Below are positions 52,911 to 62,675 of a stretch of DNA of 64,000 nucleotides, in pieces. Source of the stretch: Chitinophaga pinensis DSM 2588 (GTDB lineage Bacteria > Bacteroidota > Bacteroidia > Chitinophagales > Chitinophagaceae); the NCBI RefSeq assembly GCF_000024005.1, contig NC_013132.1, forward strand, positions 3,714,001 to 3,778,000, read 5' to 3'. A model generated the notes under the pieces. It was not told the origin of the DNA. It saw only the letters and a list, made by a program, of their open reading frames with translations, and ran no database searches. Each line of letters opens with the position of its first letter. Within the stretch, counting starts at the first letter, position 1. A program made the translations under genes and the position numbers.

Positions 52911-55214
52911 ATGAGACGTATTTTTAAGATCGCCAAGGCAGAATTGTTCACCTTGTTCTATTCGCCGATCGCCTGGATGATATTGATAGTTTTTACTTTC
53001 CAGACGGGAATGGCCTTTGCTGAGCACCTGCAGGAGGTTGTTCGCGCTAAAAACATTGGTTTGGGTAACTACTTTATTACGGCAGGCATTTTCTCCGGTC
53101 AGCTCGGTTTATTTTCAACCGTTCAGGGGTATCTATATCTGTATATGCCGTTGCTTACCATGGGGCTGATGAGCCGTGAACTGAGCAGTGGTTCTATTAA
53201 ATTATTGTACTCTTCACCTGTAACCTCTGCACAGATCATTTATGGTAAATTCACGGCCATGATGCTTTACAGTCTGATACTGATCGGCATACTGATGATA
53301 TATGTGGTGATAGGTATGTGCACCGTAGAAAACTTTGAACTGGCTCCCGTATTATCAGGCTTATTGTCATTATACCTGCTACTGTGTGCGTATGCGGCTA
53401 TTGGCCTGTTTATGTCATGCCTTACTTCCTATCAGGTAGTGGCTGCATTAGGAACGCTGGTGCTGCTGGCAGCACTCAGTTATATGAAACAGGTAGGGCA
53501 GGATATTGATTTTGTTCGTGATATTACTTACTGGTTGTCTATTTCCGGTCGTTGTAATGAGATGATCATGGGATTGATCTGTAGCGAAGATGTACTGTAC
53601 TTTGTGATAGTTATCGCTATGTTCCTCACGCTGAGCATCCAGAAATTACAGGCTAACCGTACTCATGCTTCTTTTGCAGTAGTATGGGGGAGATACGCAG
53701 TAGTGGTGGTTGGGGCGATGCTGGTGGGCTATGCTACTTCCCGTCCTATGCTCATGGCTTATTGGGATACGACAGAGACGAAACGTAATACACTGACGCC
53801 CAACAGTCAGGCTGTGATGGCTAAGCTCGATGGAGACCTCACTATCACCACTTATGTGAACATCCTCGACAGAGAATACTACAACGGTATTCCAAGCCAG
53901 GTAAATGAAGATAAGGAACGTCTAAAACAGTATATCCGTTTCAAACCGGAAACCAAACTGAAATACGTTTACTACTACGATAAACCAAGCAATAATCCAC
54001 GACTGGATTTTGTTTATAAGAATAAAACGCTCGCTGAAATGGCTGCTAAGGAAGCAGAGATCCGTGATCTGGATATCAATATGTTCCTGACGCCTGAGCA
54101 GATCAAGAAACAGGTCAACCTGACGGATGAGGGCAATACCTTTGTTCGTTTAGTAGAAAGAGGTAACGGGCAGAAAGCATGGCTGAGGATCTATGAGGAT
54201 ATGATGAAATTCCCGGATGAAGGCGAGGTAACGGCTATGTTCAAGAGAATGGTGATGAAGCTGCCTAAAATCGGTTTCCTGCAGGGGCATGGAGAAAGAG
54301 GAATCGAAGGAGACAGGATCAAAGACTATACACTCTTCTCTTCTGTAAAGACCTTTCGTTATGCACTGACTAACCAGGGTTGTGATGTGGAAGCTCTTGA
54401 CCTGACAGGTGATAAAGAGATTCCAAAGGGTATCGATATCATCGTTATCTCAGATATGAAAGAAGCATTGGATAGCGCTACTAAAAAGAAACTGGACGTA
54501 TATATTGCTAATGGCGGTAACCTCGCTATTACCTTAAAGCCAGGCTCTCCTGTAATGGAAGCTTTCATTGAGCAGTTCGGTGTTAAAACTATTCCTGGTC
54601 AGCTGGTGCAGCCTAAACAGGATGTAGCGGCAAACGTTGTAATGGCAGTTGCTACACCAGCAGCAGAGAAAATTGCGCCGATATACAAGTTGATGCGTGC
54701 ACAACGCAGATATGTAGGAATGGTGAAAAGCGCGGGTTTAGTATTTAGTCCTGAAAAAGGCTTTAACGCAGTTCCGGTATTGCAGACAGTAGATACCATG
54801 AAAACATGGAATGAGGTTAAAACGATTGACTTCGTCAATGATTCTGCTTCCGTAGATGTTGCTGCCGGAGAAAAAGTGGACAGCTTTGTAACTGCCTATG
54901 CTTTGTCAAGAAAAGTAGGCAACAAGGAACAGCGTATTATGATCCTGGGAGATGCCGATTGTATCAGCAACGGTGGTATGAATCCTCCAATCAGACGTTA
55001 TGGCGCATCTAACTTCTCATTGATCCCGGGCATGTTCCATTGGTTATCTTATGGCACCGTACCGGTAGATGTAAGTCGTCCGCCTTCTACTGATAACGAT
55101 ATTTCCCTGACCAAAGAAGGTGTAAAAGGACTGAAATACTTTCTCATGTGGGTTATTCCGGGTATTTTGCTGATTGGTAGCACTATCTTATTGATCAGAA
55201 GAAAAAGAAAGTAA
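52911..55214 (+). CDS. ABC-2 permease fused to GldG-like domain (GldF-GldG fusion)
   Basis: Residues about 1-245 hold six membrane helices of an ABC-2 permease (FTLFYSPIAWMILIVFTFQT at the first; LLTMGLMSRELSSGSIKLLY is the conserved loop). A further helix follows near 260-280, then a large extracytoplasmic GldG/ABC_transp_aux domain (about 290-730; NTLTPNSQAVMAKLDGDLTI, GFLQGHGERG, VIISDMKEAL-like strands), and a final helix (LMWVIPGILLIGSTILLI) with a basic tail. In GldF/GldG the two parts are separate proteins. It starts 21 bp after the ATPase gene. Confidence 0.85.
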   Translation: MRRIFKIAKAELFTLFYSPIAWMILIVFTFQTGMAFAEHLQEVVRAKNIGLGNYFITAGIFSGQLGLFSTVQGYLYLYMPLLTMGLMSRELSSGSIKLLYSSPVTSAQIIYGKFTAMMLYSLILIGILMIYVVIGMCTVENFELAPVLSGLLSLYLLLCAYAAIGLFMSCLTSYQVVAALGTLVLLAALSYMKQVGQDIDFVRDITYWLSISGRCNEMIMGLICSEDVLYFVIVIAMFLTLSIQKLQANRTHASFAVVWGRYAVVVVGAMLVGYATSRPMLMAYWDTTETKRNTLTPNSQAVMAKLDGDLTITTYVNILDREYYNGIPSQVNEDKERLKQYIRFKPETKLKYVYYYDKPSNNPRLDFVYKNKTLAEMAAKEAEIRDLDINMFLTPEQIKKQVNLTDEGNTFVRLVERGNGQKAWLRIYEDMMKFPDEGEVTAMFKRMVMKLPKIGFLQGHGERGIEGDRIKDYTLFSSVKTFRYALTNQGCDVEALDLTGDKEIPKGIDIIVISDMKEALDSATKKKLDVYIANGGNLAITLKPGSPVMEAFIEQFGVKTIPGQLVQPKQDVAANVVMAVATPAAEKIAPIYKLMRAQRRYVGMVKSAGLVFSPEKGFNAVPVLQTVDTMKTWNEVKTIDFVNDSASVDVAAGEKVDSFVTAYALSRKVGNKEQRIMILGDADCISNGGMNPPIRRYGASNFSLIPGMFHWLSYGTVPVDVSRPPSTDNDISLTKEGVKGLKYFLMWVIPGILLIGSTILLIRRKRK

Positions 55215-55228
55215 AAACATTTGCTGGT

Positions 55229-56581
55229 ATGGGCTTAATGACGGATAAACAAACACTGAATGATCTGAATATCTTCGGTAAAAGCGGTACGAACGGTGGT
55301 ATATATTCCATCTTTAACCGTACGCATACAAGAGGAGGATCAGAGCTGCTGGAAGAAATGTTCCGTAATCCATTGTCGGAAGTAGATGCAGTGAATGCAC
55401 GTAGTACTACTATCCGTTTATTTGGAGCAAACGGGATCGCGTTTCCTTATGACGCTACCTGGTTTGACGGTGCAGAACAATATCTGCTGGATACGGATGA
55501 ACGCAGCCGTTTGAGTGATCAACAGGACAATCTGAAGAGAAAATTAAACCAGCTCATAGCAGGAGACAATGCGTATAAGGCGATTGAGAAAGGTGTGGAA
55601 AGCCTGATCGCGATCTTGCAGACTACTATTCAGTTTGCCGATACAATACGCCGGCAGATGACAGGCACTCCTTACAGTAAAGAGTTGGCCGTTATAGAAG
55701 AACTTCTGAAGGAGAATGAACTACAGGCGATCCTGCAGGAACCAGCTAAACAAAAATTACCTTTTGCCAAGGTGGCGGAGTATGATAAAATACTCCGCTT
55801 CCGGCAACGGGATGTTATGAACAGGCTGTTACGGCTACTTTATCAGACAGACGTTTATATTTCTGTAGCACGTATCGCGGCAGAGAAGCAATTCTCTTTC
55901 CCGCTCGCTTTGCCGCGTGAACAGCAAACCGTTATCCTGGAGGATTTTTACCATCCTTCACTAACGACGCCTGTGGCGAACACCATCAACATTTCACCAT
56001 CCAGTAATGTCATATTTCTGACGGGTGCGAACATGGCGGGTAAATCCACTTTCATGAAGGCGCTGGGTATCTGTATGTACCTGGGGCAGATGGGATTCCC
56101 GGTACCCGCTTCAAAAATGGAGTTTTCAGTGAGAGATGGCATCTTCACCACCATCAACCTGCCGGATAACCTGAGCATGGGCGCCAGCCACTTCTATGCG
56201 GAAGTACTGCGTATCAAAAACGTGGCGAGGGAGTTAAGCAGGGATAAATACCTGTTTGTCATCTTTGATGAACTGTTCCGCGGAACAAACGTAAAAGATG
56301 CACATGAAGCTACAATTGCCGTTACCAGTGCAATTGCCCGCAGAAAGAACTGCATGTTTGTAGTGTCTACACACATTATTGAAGCGGGTGATGTATTGAG
56401 GGAAAAGTGTGCAAATATTAATTTCGTATTTCTGCCGACGCTGATGGAAGGTAATAAACCTGTATACACGCACAAGCTGCAATCAGGTATTACGGCTGAC
56501 AGACATGGTATGGTAATTATTAAAAACGAAGGTATCCTGGATATCCTGGCGAGAAAAAAAACAGTAAATAAGAACGCATGA
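55229..56581 (+). CDS. MutS-like ATPase lacking the mismatch-recognition domain (paralogue 1)
   Basis: The 450-aa protein has the MutS lever/core (domain III-like, helical, about 10-230) and the MutS ATPase domain: Walker A FLTGANMAGKST (about 262-273), the MutS-type FPVPASKMEF segment, Walker B LFVIFDELFRGTN, and the switch His in VVSTHI. Domains I and II are absent, so there is no Phe-x-Glu mismatch reader and classical repair is unlikely. It starts 14 bp after the ABC permease gene and overlaps the next paralogue by 4 bp (ATGA), which means tight co-translation; a heterodimer is plausible. Confidence 0.85.
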   Translation: MGLMTDKQTLNDLNIFGKSGTNGGIYSIFNRTHTRGGSELLEEMFRNPLSEVDAVNARSTTIRLFGANGIAFPYDATWFDGAEQYLLDTDERSRLSDQQDNLKRKLNQLIAGDNAYKAIEKGVESLIAILQTTIQFADTIRRQMTGTPYSKELAVIEELLKENELQAILQEPAKQKLPFAKVAEYDKILRFRQRDVMNRLLRLLYQTDVYISVARIAAEKQFSFPLALPREQQTVILEDFYHPSLTTPVANTINISPSSNVIFLTGANMAGKSTFMKALGICMYLGQMGFPVPASKMEFSVRDGIFTTINLPDNLSMGASHFYAEVLRIKNVARELSRDKYLFVIFDELFRGTNVKDAHEATIAVTSAIARRKNCMFVVSTHIIEAGDVLREKCANINFVFLPTLMEGNKPVYTHKLQSGITADRHGMVIIKNEGILDILARKKTVNKNA

Positions 56582-57891
56582 GCTTTATTGCAGACAAACA
56601 AATGCTAGACGATTTGTCCTTGTTAGGTAAATTTAATCCTGGTTCTGTTTTCAGTCTTTTTAACCAGGTAAAAACCAGGGGCGCCGAGAAATTACTGGAT
56701 GCCATGTTCCTGCATCCCTTATCGGATGTGGAAGCGATCAACAACAGAAGTGCTGTTTTCCGCTATTTCAATCAACATCCTGTCAGCTTCCCTTTTGATG
56801 AAAAGCAGCTGGAACGTATGGAATCCTATATGGATGAAGGCGGTGACGGGAGTTATATCATGGCATTATGGGAATTAAGCCGGAAGAAAGTAGCATCAGT
56901 ACTGGTAAAAGATGATACCTATGACCTGACCTTAACAGGTATAGAAAGCAGCATCTCCGTATTAAAAGCCTGTGAAAAGCTACTCAAACAGCTGGAGCAG
57001 GAAGGACGCGATAACGATCAGCCATGGGTAAAATGGTCAGAGATCGTACGCACGATCACTACAGATGACCGGTTGAAAGATTTCTCTAAGCCTGCCAGGT
57101 CTTTAATGGATAATGTACGGCTGCATCATATGCTGACAGGCGTATTTCGTAGTCAGCTGAAAACGCTCCTTGAACTGATCTATGAAACAGACCTGTACCT
57201 GGCAGTAGCAGGCGTAGCGAAGGCAAAAGGCTTCTCCTATGCACAGGCATTACCGAAGGATCGGAATATACTGGAAGCTAAAGGACTGAGACATCCGGGG
57301 CTTGATAAGGGCGTCGCTAACTCATTGTCCTTTAATGCCGGTACGAATGTCCTGTTTCTTACCGGTGCAAACATGGCGGGTAAGTCAACATTGATGAAGT
57401 CGACAGGTATTCTCATTTATCTTGCGCATATGGGATTCCCGGTAGCAGCCACTGAAGTGAAATTTTCTATATTGGATGGTATTTATTCTTCCGTGAATGT
57501 GCCCGATGACCTGAATAAAGGATATAGTCACTTCTATGCGGAAGTACTGCGCGTGAAAAAGGTAGCAGAAGAAGTAGCTACAGATAAATCTTTGTTTGTC
57601 ATCTTTGATGAGCTGTTCAAAGGTACAAACGTAAAAGATGCTTATGACGCTACCCTGGCGGTAACTGAAGCGTTCACTGATTTTACAAATTGTTTCTTTA
57701 TCATTTCCACGCATATATTTGAAGTCGGACATGCATTGAATAATGGTGGATCACAGATCGCGTTTGAATTCCTTCCAACCATCATGAACAATAACGTGCC
57801 GCAGTATACATATCAGCTGCAGAAAGGTATTACTACTGACAGACAGGGCATGATCATTATTGAGAATGAAGGAATACTGGATATGTTATAG
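56578..57891 (+). CDS. MutS-like ATPase lacking the mismatch-recognition domain (paralogue 2)
   Basis: 437 aa, a paralogue of the previous gene with the same architecture: core helices about 10-230, Walker A FLTGANMAGKST (about 260-271), FPVAATEVKF, Walker B LFVIFDELFKGTN, and IISTHI. It lacks domains I and II. The two proteins share ordered blocks (SHFYAEVLR, GTNVKDA, GMVIIKNEGIL/GMIIIENEGIL), so they came from a duplication and probably pair as MutS subunits do. It is followed 26 bp later by the M16 peptidase gene. Confidence 0.85.
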   Translation: MSFIADKQMLDDLSLLGKFNPGSVFSLFNQVKTRGAEKLLDAMFLHPLSDVEAINNRSAVFRYFNQHPVSFPFDEKQLERMESYMDEGGDGSYIMALWELSRKKVASVLVKDDTYDLTLTGIESSISVLKACEKLLKQLEQEGRDNDQPWVKWSEIVRTITTDDRLKDFSKPARSLMDNVRLHHMLTGVFRSQLKTLLELIYETDLYLAVAGVAKAKGFSYAQALPKDRNILEAKGLRHPGLDKGVANSLSFNAGTNVLFLTGANMAGKSTLMKSTGILIYLAHMGFPVAATEVKFSILDGIYSSVNVPDDLNKGYSHFYAEVLRVKKVAEEVATDKSLFVIFDELFKGTNVKDAYDATLAVTEAFTDFTNCFFIISTHIFEVGHALNNGGSQIAFEFLPTIMNNNVPQYTYQLQKGITTDRQGMIIIENEGILDML

Positions 57892-57917
57892 TCTAAATTG
57901 ATAATCCCTGAGGGGGG

Positions 57918-60755
57918 ATGTTACAACAAAAAAAACAAATTATGCACTATCGCCATTGGGCTGCAGCAGGGTTAATGCTGTTGCTGGTAAATGGAAAAGC
58001 AGCTTTTGCGCAACAGCAGGGCCAGCCTATGCCTCTTGATACCGCAGTTCGTACAGGTAAGTTGCCAAACGGATTTACCTATTATATCCGCAGAAATGCA
58101 GAGCCGGAAAAAAGAGCGTTCTTTTACCTGGTAAATAAAGTAGGTTCCATTTTAGAAGATGAAGACCAACTGGGTCTGGCACACTTCATGGAGCACATGA
58201 ACTTCAACGGTACCACGCATTTTAAGAAGAATGACCTGATTGATTATCTACAGAAAGCAGGTGTAAGATTTGGTGCAGACCTGAATGCTTATACCTCTTT
58301 TGATGAAACCGTATACCAGTTGCCTATTCCTACTGACAATCCCGCTATGGTAGGTAAAGGACTGAATATCATGCGTGACTGGGCACAGGAAGCGATCCTG
58401 GATGCGGATGATGTAGATAAGGAAAGAGGCGTTATCCTGGAAGAGAAAAGATTACAGGAGGGCGTTGGTAACAGAATACAACAACAGACTATTCCGGTAT
58501 TGTTCAATAATTCAAGATATGCTGTCAGACAACCTATTGGTACTGACACTGTTCTGAAGCACTTCCCGGTAGCCGCTATCCACCGTTTTTACAAGGACTG
58601 GTACAGACCCAATCTGCAGGCCCTGATAGTGGTAGGCGACATTAATGTGGATGCTGTTGAAAAACAGATCAGGAAACAGTTTGCTGATCTGAAGAATCCG
58701 GCTAATGAGCGTCCACGTCCGGAATATAAAATCGAGCTGACAGGCAAAAATCAGTTCAGAACGATTACGGATCCCGAACTGACAGCAACAGAACTTGAGT
58801 TGCTGGTAAAACATCCGGGTTCCAAACTGATCACCACTGCCGATTACAGGAATGCCATGAAAACATCCCTGTTTAATCAGATGCTGAGTCATAGAATCGG
58901 AGAGTTAAGCCAGCAGGAAAATCCTCCATATCTGGGTGTTAAAGCGGGTGTTGGTGGTTTCTCCGGTGGTCTGGAGCAATTCACTTTCTCCATTACAGCC
59001 AAACCTGGTAAACTGCAGGAAGCTTTCACAGATACCTGGCAGTTGATAGAACAGGTAAAACGTGATGGTTTTACCCAGGCTGAATTAGACAGGGTGAAGC
59101 TGGCCTATGCGACAAGCATGGATGCCGCTAAACAGGAAAAAAGCAAAACGCCTTCCAGCAGTTATGTATCGGAATATCAGCGTTTGTTCCTGGATGGTGC
59201 TGCTGCACCTGGTTTCGACTGGGAATATGATTTCGTGAAAGCGACATTGCCCGGTATCACCTTAGCGGATATCAAAGAGGTAGGTACGCATTTCATTACG
59301 ACTACCAACAGGGACATCTTCCTGGTAGCGCCTGAAAAGGAACAAGGTAATCTGCCTGATTCCGCTACTATCGAAGGATGGTTTAATAAAATGGCCGTTG
59401 CCGCTATTAAGCCTTATAACGATTCTACCGCTACCAGTGTGTTGCTGAAAACCATTCCTGCAGGTGGTAAAGTCGTGTCTCAGTCTGCTGTTGCCGCATT
59501 GGATATCAAACAGCTGACGCTGAGCAATGGTATCAAGGTGTGGCTGAAGTCGACCAACTATGCCAATGACCAGATTCAGTTCATGTCTTTTGCACCGGGA
59601 GGTATCAATAAATATTCCAATGAAGAATTTCCGACAGCCGCCAATACGATCGGTATTATCGGTGGTAGCGGTTTGGGCGAATATTCTCCTGTTCAGTTAT
59701 CAAAAATGCTGAACGGAAAATCAGCAGCTGTAGGTGCATATATCGGTGGTCGTAGCCAGGGTATCAACGGTGGTTGCAGAACAGAAGATCTTGAAACGGC
59801 ATTACAGCTGATTTACATGCGCTACACAGCGCCACGTAAAGACCCTGTTTTATTCAGCAACGCGATTGCCCGTTCTAAAGAAGCGGTTAGAAACAGGTAT
59901 GATGATCCTAACAATGTGTTCAGAGATACCGTTAGTGCTGTACTGAGTGGTTATAGCTATCGTACAAGTCCGGTTACACTGGAAAGACTGGATAGTATCA
60001 GCCTTGATAAAGCGTTGGCTATCTATAAAGACAGGTTTGCAGATGCTTCTCAGGCGAATTTCGTGTTTGTCGGTAACTTCAATGCAGATAGCATTCAGCC
60101 CCTGTTGGAGCGTTATCTCGGTGCATTGCCTGCATTAAACCTGAAAGAGAAAGGTGTCATCCTTCACGGAGAGGTACCGAAAGGCAAACTGGTAAAAGTA
60201 GTAGAAAAAGGGAAAGGTAATAAAGCTACGGTGTTGCTGGTATACAACGGCGAATGTGCATACAGTGCTGAAGAAAACCTGCAACTGCAGGCGCTGACAG
60301 AAGTATTGCAATACAGATTGCTGACCAGCCTGAGAGAGAAAGCAGGAGAGGTGTATACGCCATCTGCCCAGGGTAGCATGATGAAAGAGCCTGATCAGCG
60401 ATTTGCTATCAACGTTTCTTTTGGTTGCGCACCAGAGCATGTAGACCACCTGGTAGGCCTGGTAGCACAGGATATCGCCGATCTGCAAAGCAAAGGCGCT
60501 ACCAGCGATGAATTGAAGAAGTTTAAAGCCGGATACAGAACGCAGATTGAACTGCAGGTAAAAAGCAATGAATTCTGGTTGCAATACATTGCAGGCAGAC
60601 TGGAAAGAGAGGAAGAACTGAAAGCATTACCTGATGTGGAAAAGAGACTCAAGCAGATTACGGGTAATTCTGTTAAGTCGGCTGCCACTAAGTACCTGAA
60701 CGGTGAGAATGTAATCCAGTTTGTAGCATTGCCGGAGAAGGCAGAGGCGAAATAG
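57918..60755 (+). CDS. Exported two-domain M16 zinc metallopeptidase (PqqL-like)
   Basis: The signal peptide (cut near AAFAQQ, 28-33) sends it to the periplasm; the start could also be the Met at 57942. The active site is intact: inverted zinc motif HFMEH (89-93, in LAHFMEHMNFNGTTHF) with the third ligand Glu in KERGVILEEKRLQ (about 177-180). A second, non-catalytic M16 half runs from about 525 (SNGIKVWLKSTNY). At 945 aa it matches PqqL/insulinase-type proteases, which degrade peptides in a closed chamber. Last gene of the ABC-MutS-M16 row, followed by a terminator. Confidence 0.92.
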   Translation: MLQQKKQIMHYRHWAAAGLMLLLVNGKAAFAQQQGQPMPLDTAVRTGKLPNGFTYYIRRNAEPEKRAFFYLVNKVGSILEDEDQLGLAHFMEHMNFNGTTHFKKNDLIDYLQKAGVRFGADLNAYTSFDETVYQLPIPTDNPAMVGKGLNIMRDWAQEAILDADDVDKERGVILEEKRLQEGVGNRIQQQTIPVLFNNSRYAVRQPIGTDTVLKHFPVAAIHRFYKDWYRPNLQALIVVGDINVDAVEKQIRKQFADLKNPANERPRPEYKIELTGKNQFRTITDPELTATELELLVKHPGSKLITTADYRNAMKTSLFNQMLSHRIGELSQQENPPYLGVKAGVGGFSGGLEQFTFSITAKPGKLQEAFTDTWQLIEQVKRDGFTQAELDRVKLAYATSMDAAKQEKSKTPSSSYVSEYQRLFLDGAAAPGFDWEYDFVKATLPGITLADIKEVGTHFITTTNRDIFLVAPEKEQGNLPDSATIEGWFNKMAVAAIKPYNDSTATSVLLKTIPAGGKVVSQSAVAALDIKQLTLSNGIKVWLKSTNYANDQIQFMSFAPGGINKYSNEEFPTAANTIGIIGGSGLGEYSPVQLSKMLNGKSAAVGAYIGGRSQGINGGCRTEDLETALQLIYMRYTAPRKDPVLFSNAIARSKEAVRNRYDDPNNVFRDTVSAVLSGYSYRTSPVTLERLDSISLDKALAIYKDRFADASQANFVFVGNFNADSIQPLLERYLGALPALNLKEKGVILHGEVPKGKLVKVVEKGKGNKATVLLVYNGECAYSAEENLQLQALTEVLQYRLLTSLREKAGEVYTPSAQGSMMKEPDQRFAINVSFGCAPEHVDHLVGLVAQDIADLQSKGATSDELKKFKAGYRTQIELQVKSNEFWLQYIAGRLEREEELKALPDVEKRLKQITGNSVKSAATKYLNGENVIQFVALPEKAEAK

Positions 60756-60778
60756 TTAAGGTTGTGTGAATGTATATT

Positions 60779-60820
60779 CCAGGATGCCGTTTGTATTGTT
60801 GGGCGGCATCCTGGCTTTTT
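60779..60820 (+). terminator. Terminator of the ABC-MutS-M16 operon
   Basis: A perfect 11-bp stem, CCAGGATGCCG...CGGCATCCTGG, 14-nt loop, then CTTTTT. It lies 24 bp after the M16 stop. Confidence 0.88.
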
Positions 60821-60964
60821 GAAAGAGGAATTGATAGGTTTTTAAAGAGAATGATAATAATATGTTGAAGTGTTGAGACTATGTTGATCATTTTTAGGTA
60901 AACGAGTGATGATCTGAAATATTATAGCAATCTGTTTTGGCTTTTTAATGCCTGGGAACACTTG

Positions 60965-60989
60965 AAGCGCACGAATGTGCGCTTTTTTT
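60965..60989 (+). terminator. Second terminator hairpin upstream of the TPR gene
   Basis: An 8-bp stem AAGCGCAC-GAAT-GTGCGCTT followed by seven T in total. It speaks against the upstream ATG at 60975 as the start of the TPR gene. Confidence 0.7.
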
Positions 60990-61091
60990 ATGGATATCAT
61001 CTCCCTGTCTGTCAAACGCTGCCGTTTTCATTTTGGTTCGATTTATGTAGTTAGTGGACGTTCGATTTTGTTAACCCAAGCTATACGTCGT

Positions 61092-62621
61092 ATGAAATAC
61101 ATACCGCTCAAACTAGTAAGAAATATATCAGGACTTTTACTGCTGACTACAACAATGGCTTACGGCCAGACAGATTCATTATTGGTGCATAGCAGATCAA
61201 CTGCGTATTATGCTGAGGGAAAGAGCTACCTCAAAGAGAAGGATTATAATGCCGCCATTCAGAGTTTTACAGCGGCGATCGCCATTCATCCCACTGACTC
61301 CGCATATGCAAACCTTGGATTTGCCTATATCCGGAAGGAGAATGATAAAAATGCATTTGTTGCCCTGAATAAGGCGCTTGATCTCAATGGAAACTATGCC
61401 TGGGCTTATTGTCTCCGGGGATATCTTTATACGAAAATTAACGTCCCGGAATTATCTTTTAATGACTTCTCAAGGGCCATTGCACTAAATGCAAAAGGAG
61501 GGGATTTGTCCGGCGCTCAGAATGCGGTATCAGATAAATCGGTGATCCGGGATTATACGAAGAAAATAGGAAAGGATCCTAAGGATGATAGTGCTTATTT
61601 ACAACGGGCGCGCGCCTATGAGAGCCGGGAGAAAAATAAACAGGCGGTAAAGGATTATAAGAAAGCAATCGCACTCGATCCGGATAATACAGAAGCCTAT
61701 TACGGTCTGCAAAATCTTTATCTGCAGGGGAAAGGACCTAAACAAAGTTCAGCTCCTGCTGATGATATCTCGGATACGACGGAACAGTATATAGAAGAAC
61801 AACCGTTCACAGAATTCTATGCTACCCAGGGTACAACTTATTCAACGCTTGAAGAAAAGTATGCATTGACGATTCGTGATTATACAAAAGTGATTACGCT
61901 GTTTCCCGGGAACAGCGCTGCTTTTCGGGATCGCGGCTACCTGTATGCAAAACTTAATAAGACAGACTCCGCTATTGCTGACTTTACAAGCGCAATCACA
62001 CTCGATCCGCAGTCATCGCTTGCATTGGGTTACCGGGGTGCATTGTATATAGAAACAAAGCAACTGGAATCAGCAATCGCTGATTTGTCAGCCGCGATTA
62101 AAATCGACCCGGATGCTTTGCAGCACTATTATAATCGTGGGCTGGCCTACTACCAGTGGGGCGCATATGAACCGGCTATAGCAGATTTTACTACCTTAAT
62201 CACCAAAGGTCCGCCTAATGCAGTTGCCTATCGCTACCGGGGGAATCTTTATACATACGTCAATAAGCCTGCATTAGCCATTGCTGATATCAGCAAGGCG
62301 ATCGATCTGGCGCCAAAAGAAGCAGAAAGTTATGCGGTTCGCGGACTGGCCTATGCTTTACAAGCAGATTATAAACAGGCCGTCCAGGATTTTAGCACTT
62401 CCATCAAACTGGATCCTGGCAGTAAGACGATATATGTTAATCGCGCATTGGCGTATAAGTACCTGAACAATTATAAGGCGGCTATTAAAGATTATACCCA
62501 GGCGATTGAGCTGGACCCGAATGATGTGGACGTATATAAGGAACGGGGCAAGGTGTATGAGCAGATGGGAAAAAAAGACCTGGCAGCCGCTGATTTTAAG
62601 AAGGCAGGAGCGGTGGAATGA
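61092..62621 (+). CDS. Exported TPR-repeat protein
   Basis: The start is set at 61092 (MKYIPLKLVRNISGLLLLTT), which yields a signal peptide ending MAYGQ. The in-frame ATG at 60975 lies within a terminator hairpin and gives no signal. From there the protein is 509 aa and almost wholly TPR repeats, about ten, with clear A-x(2-3)-Y-x(2)-G and D-x-[ST]-x-A-I patterns (YYAEGKSYLKEKDYNAAIQS, ALGYRGALYIETKQLESAIA, AYRYRGNLYTYVNKPALAIA). A scaffold for protein complexes in the periplasm. Single gene. Confidence 0.85.
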   Translation: MKYIPLKLVRNISGLLLLTTTMAYGQTDSLLVHSRSTAYYAEGKSYLKEKDYNAAIQSFTAAIAIHPTDSAYANLGFAYIRKENDKNAFVALNKALDLNGNYAWAYCLRGYLYTKINVPELSFNDFSRAIALNAKGGDLSGAQNAVSDKSVIRDYTKKIGKDPKDDSAYLQRARAYESREKNKQAVKDYKKAIALDPDNTEAYYGLQNLYLQGKGPKQSSAPADDISDTTEQYIEEQPFTEFYATQGTTYSTLEEKYALTIRDYTKVITLFPGNSAAFRDRGYLYAKLNKTDSAIADFTSAITLDPQSSLALGYRGALYIETKQLESAIADLSAAIKIDPDALQHYYNRGLAYYQWGAYEPAIADFTTLITKGPPNAVAYRYRGNLYTYVNKPALAIADISKAIDLAPKEAESYAVRGLAYALQADYKQAVQDFSTSIKLDPGSKTIYVNRALAYKYLNNYKAAIKDYTQAIELDPNDVDVYKERGKVYEQMGKKDLAAADFKKAGAVE

Positions 62622-62675
62622 TAGGCAGGTCAATAATTCATTTCTGCATTTGCCCGCCAGCTATTATCATTGCAT

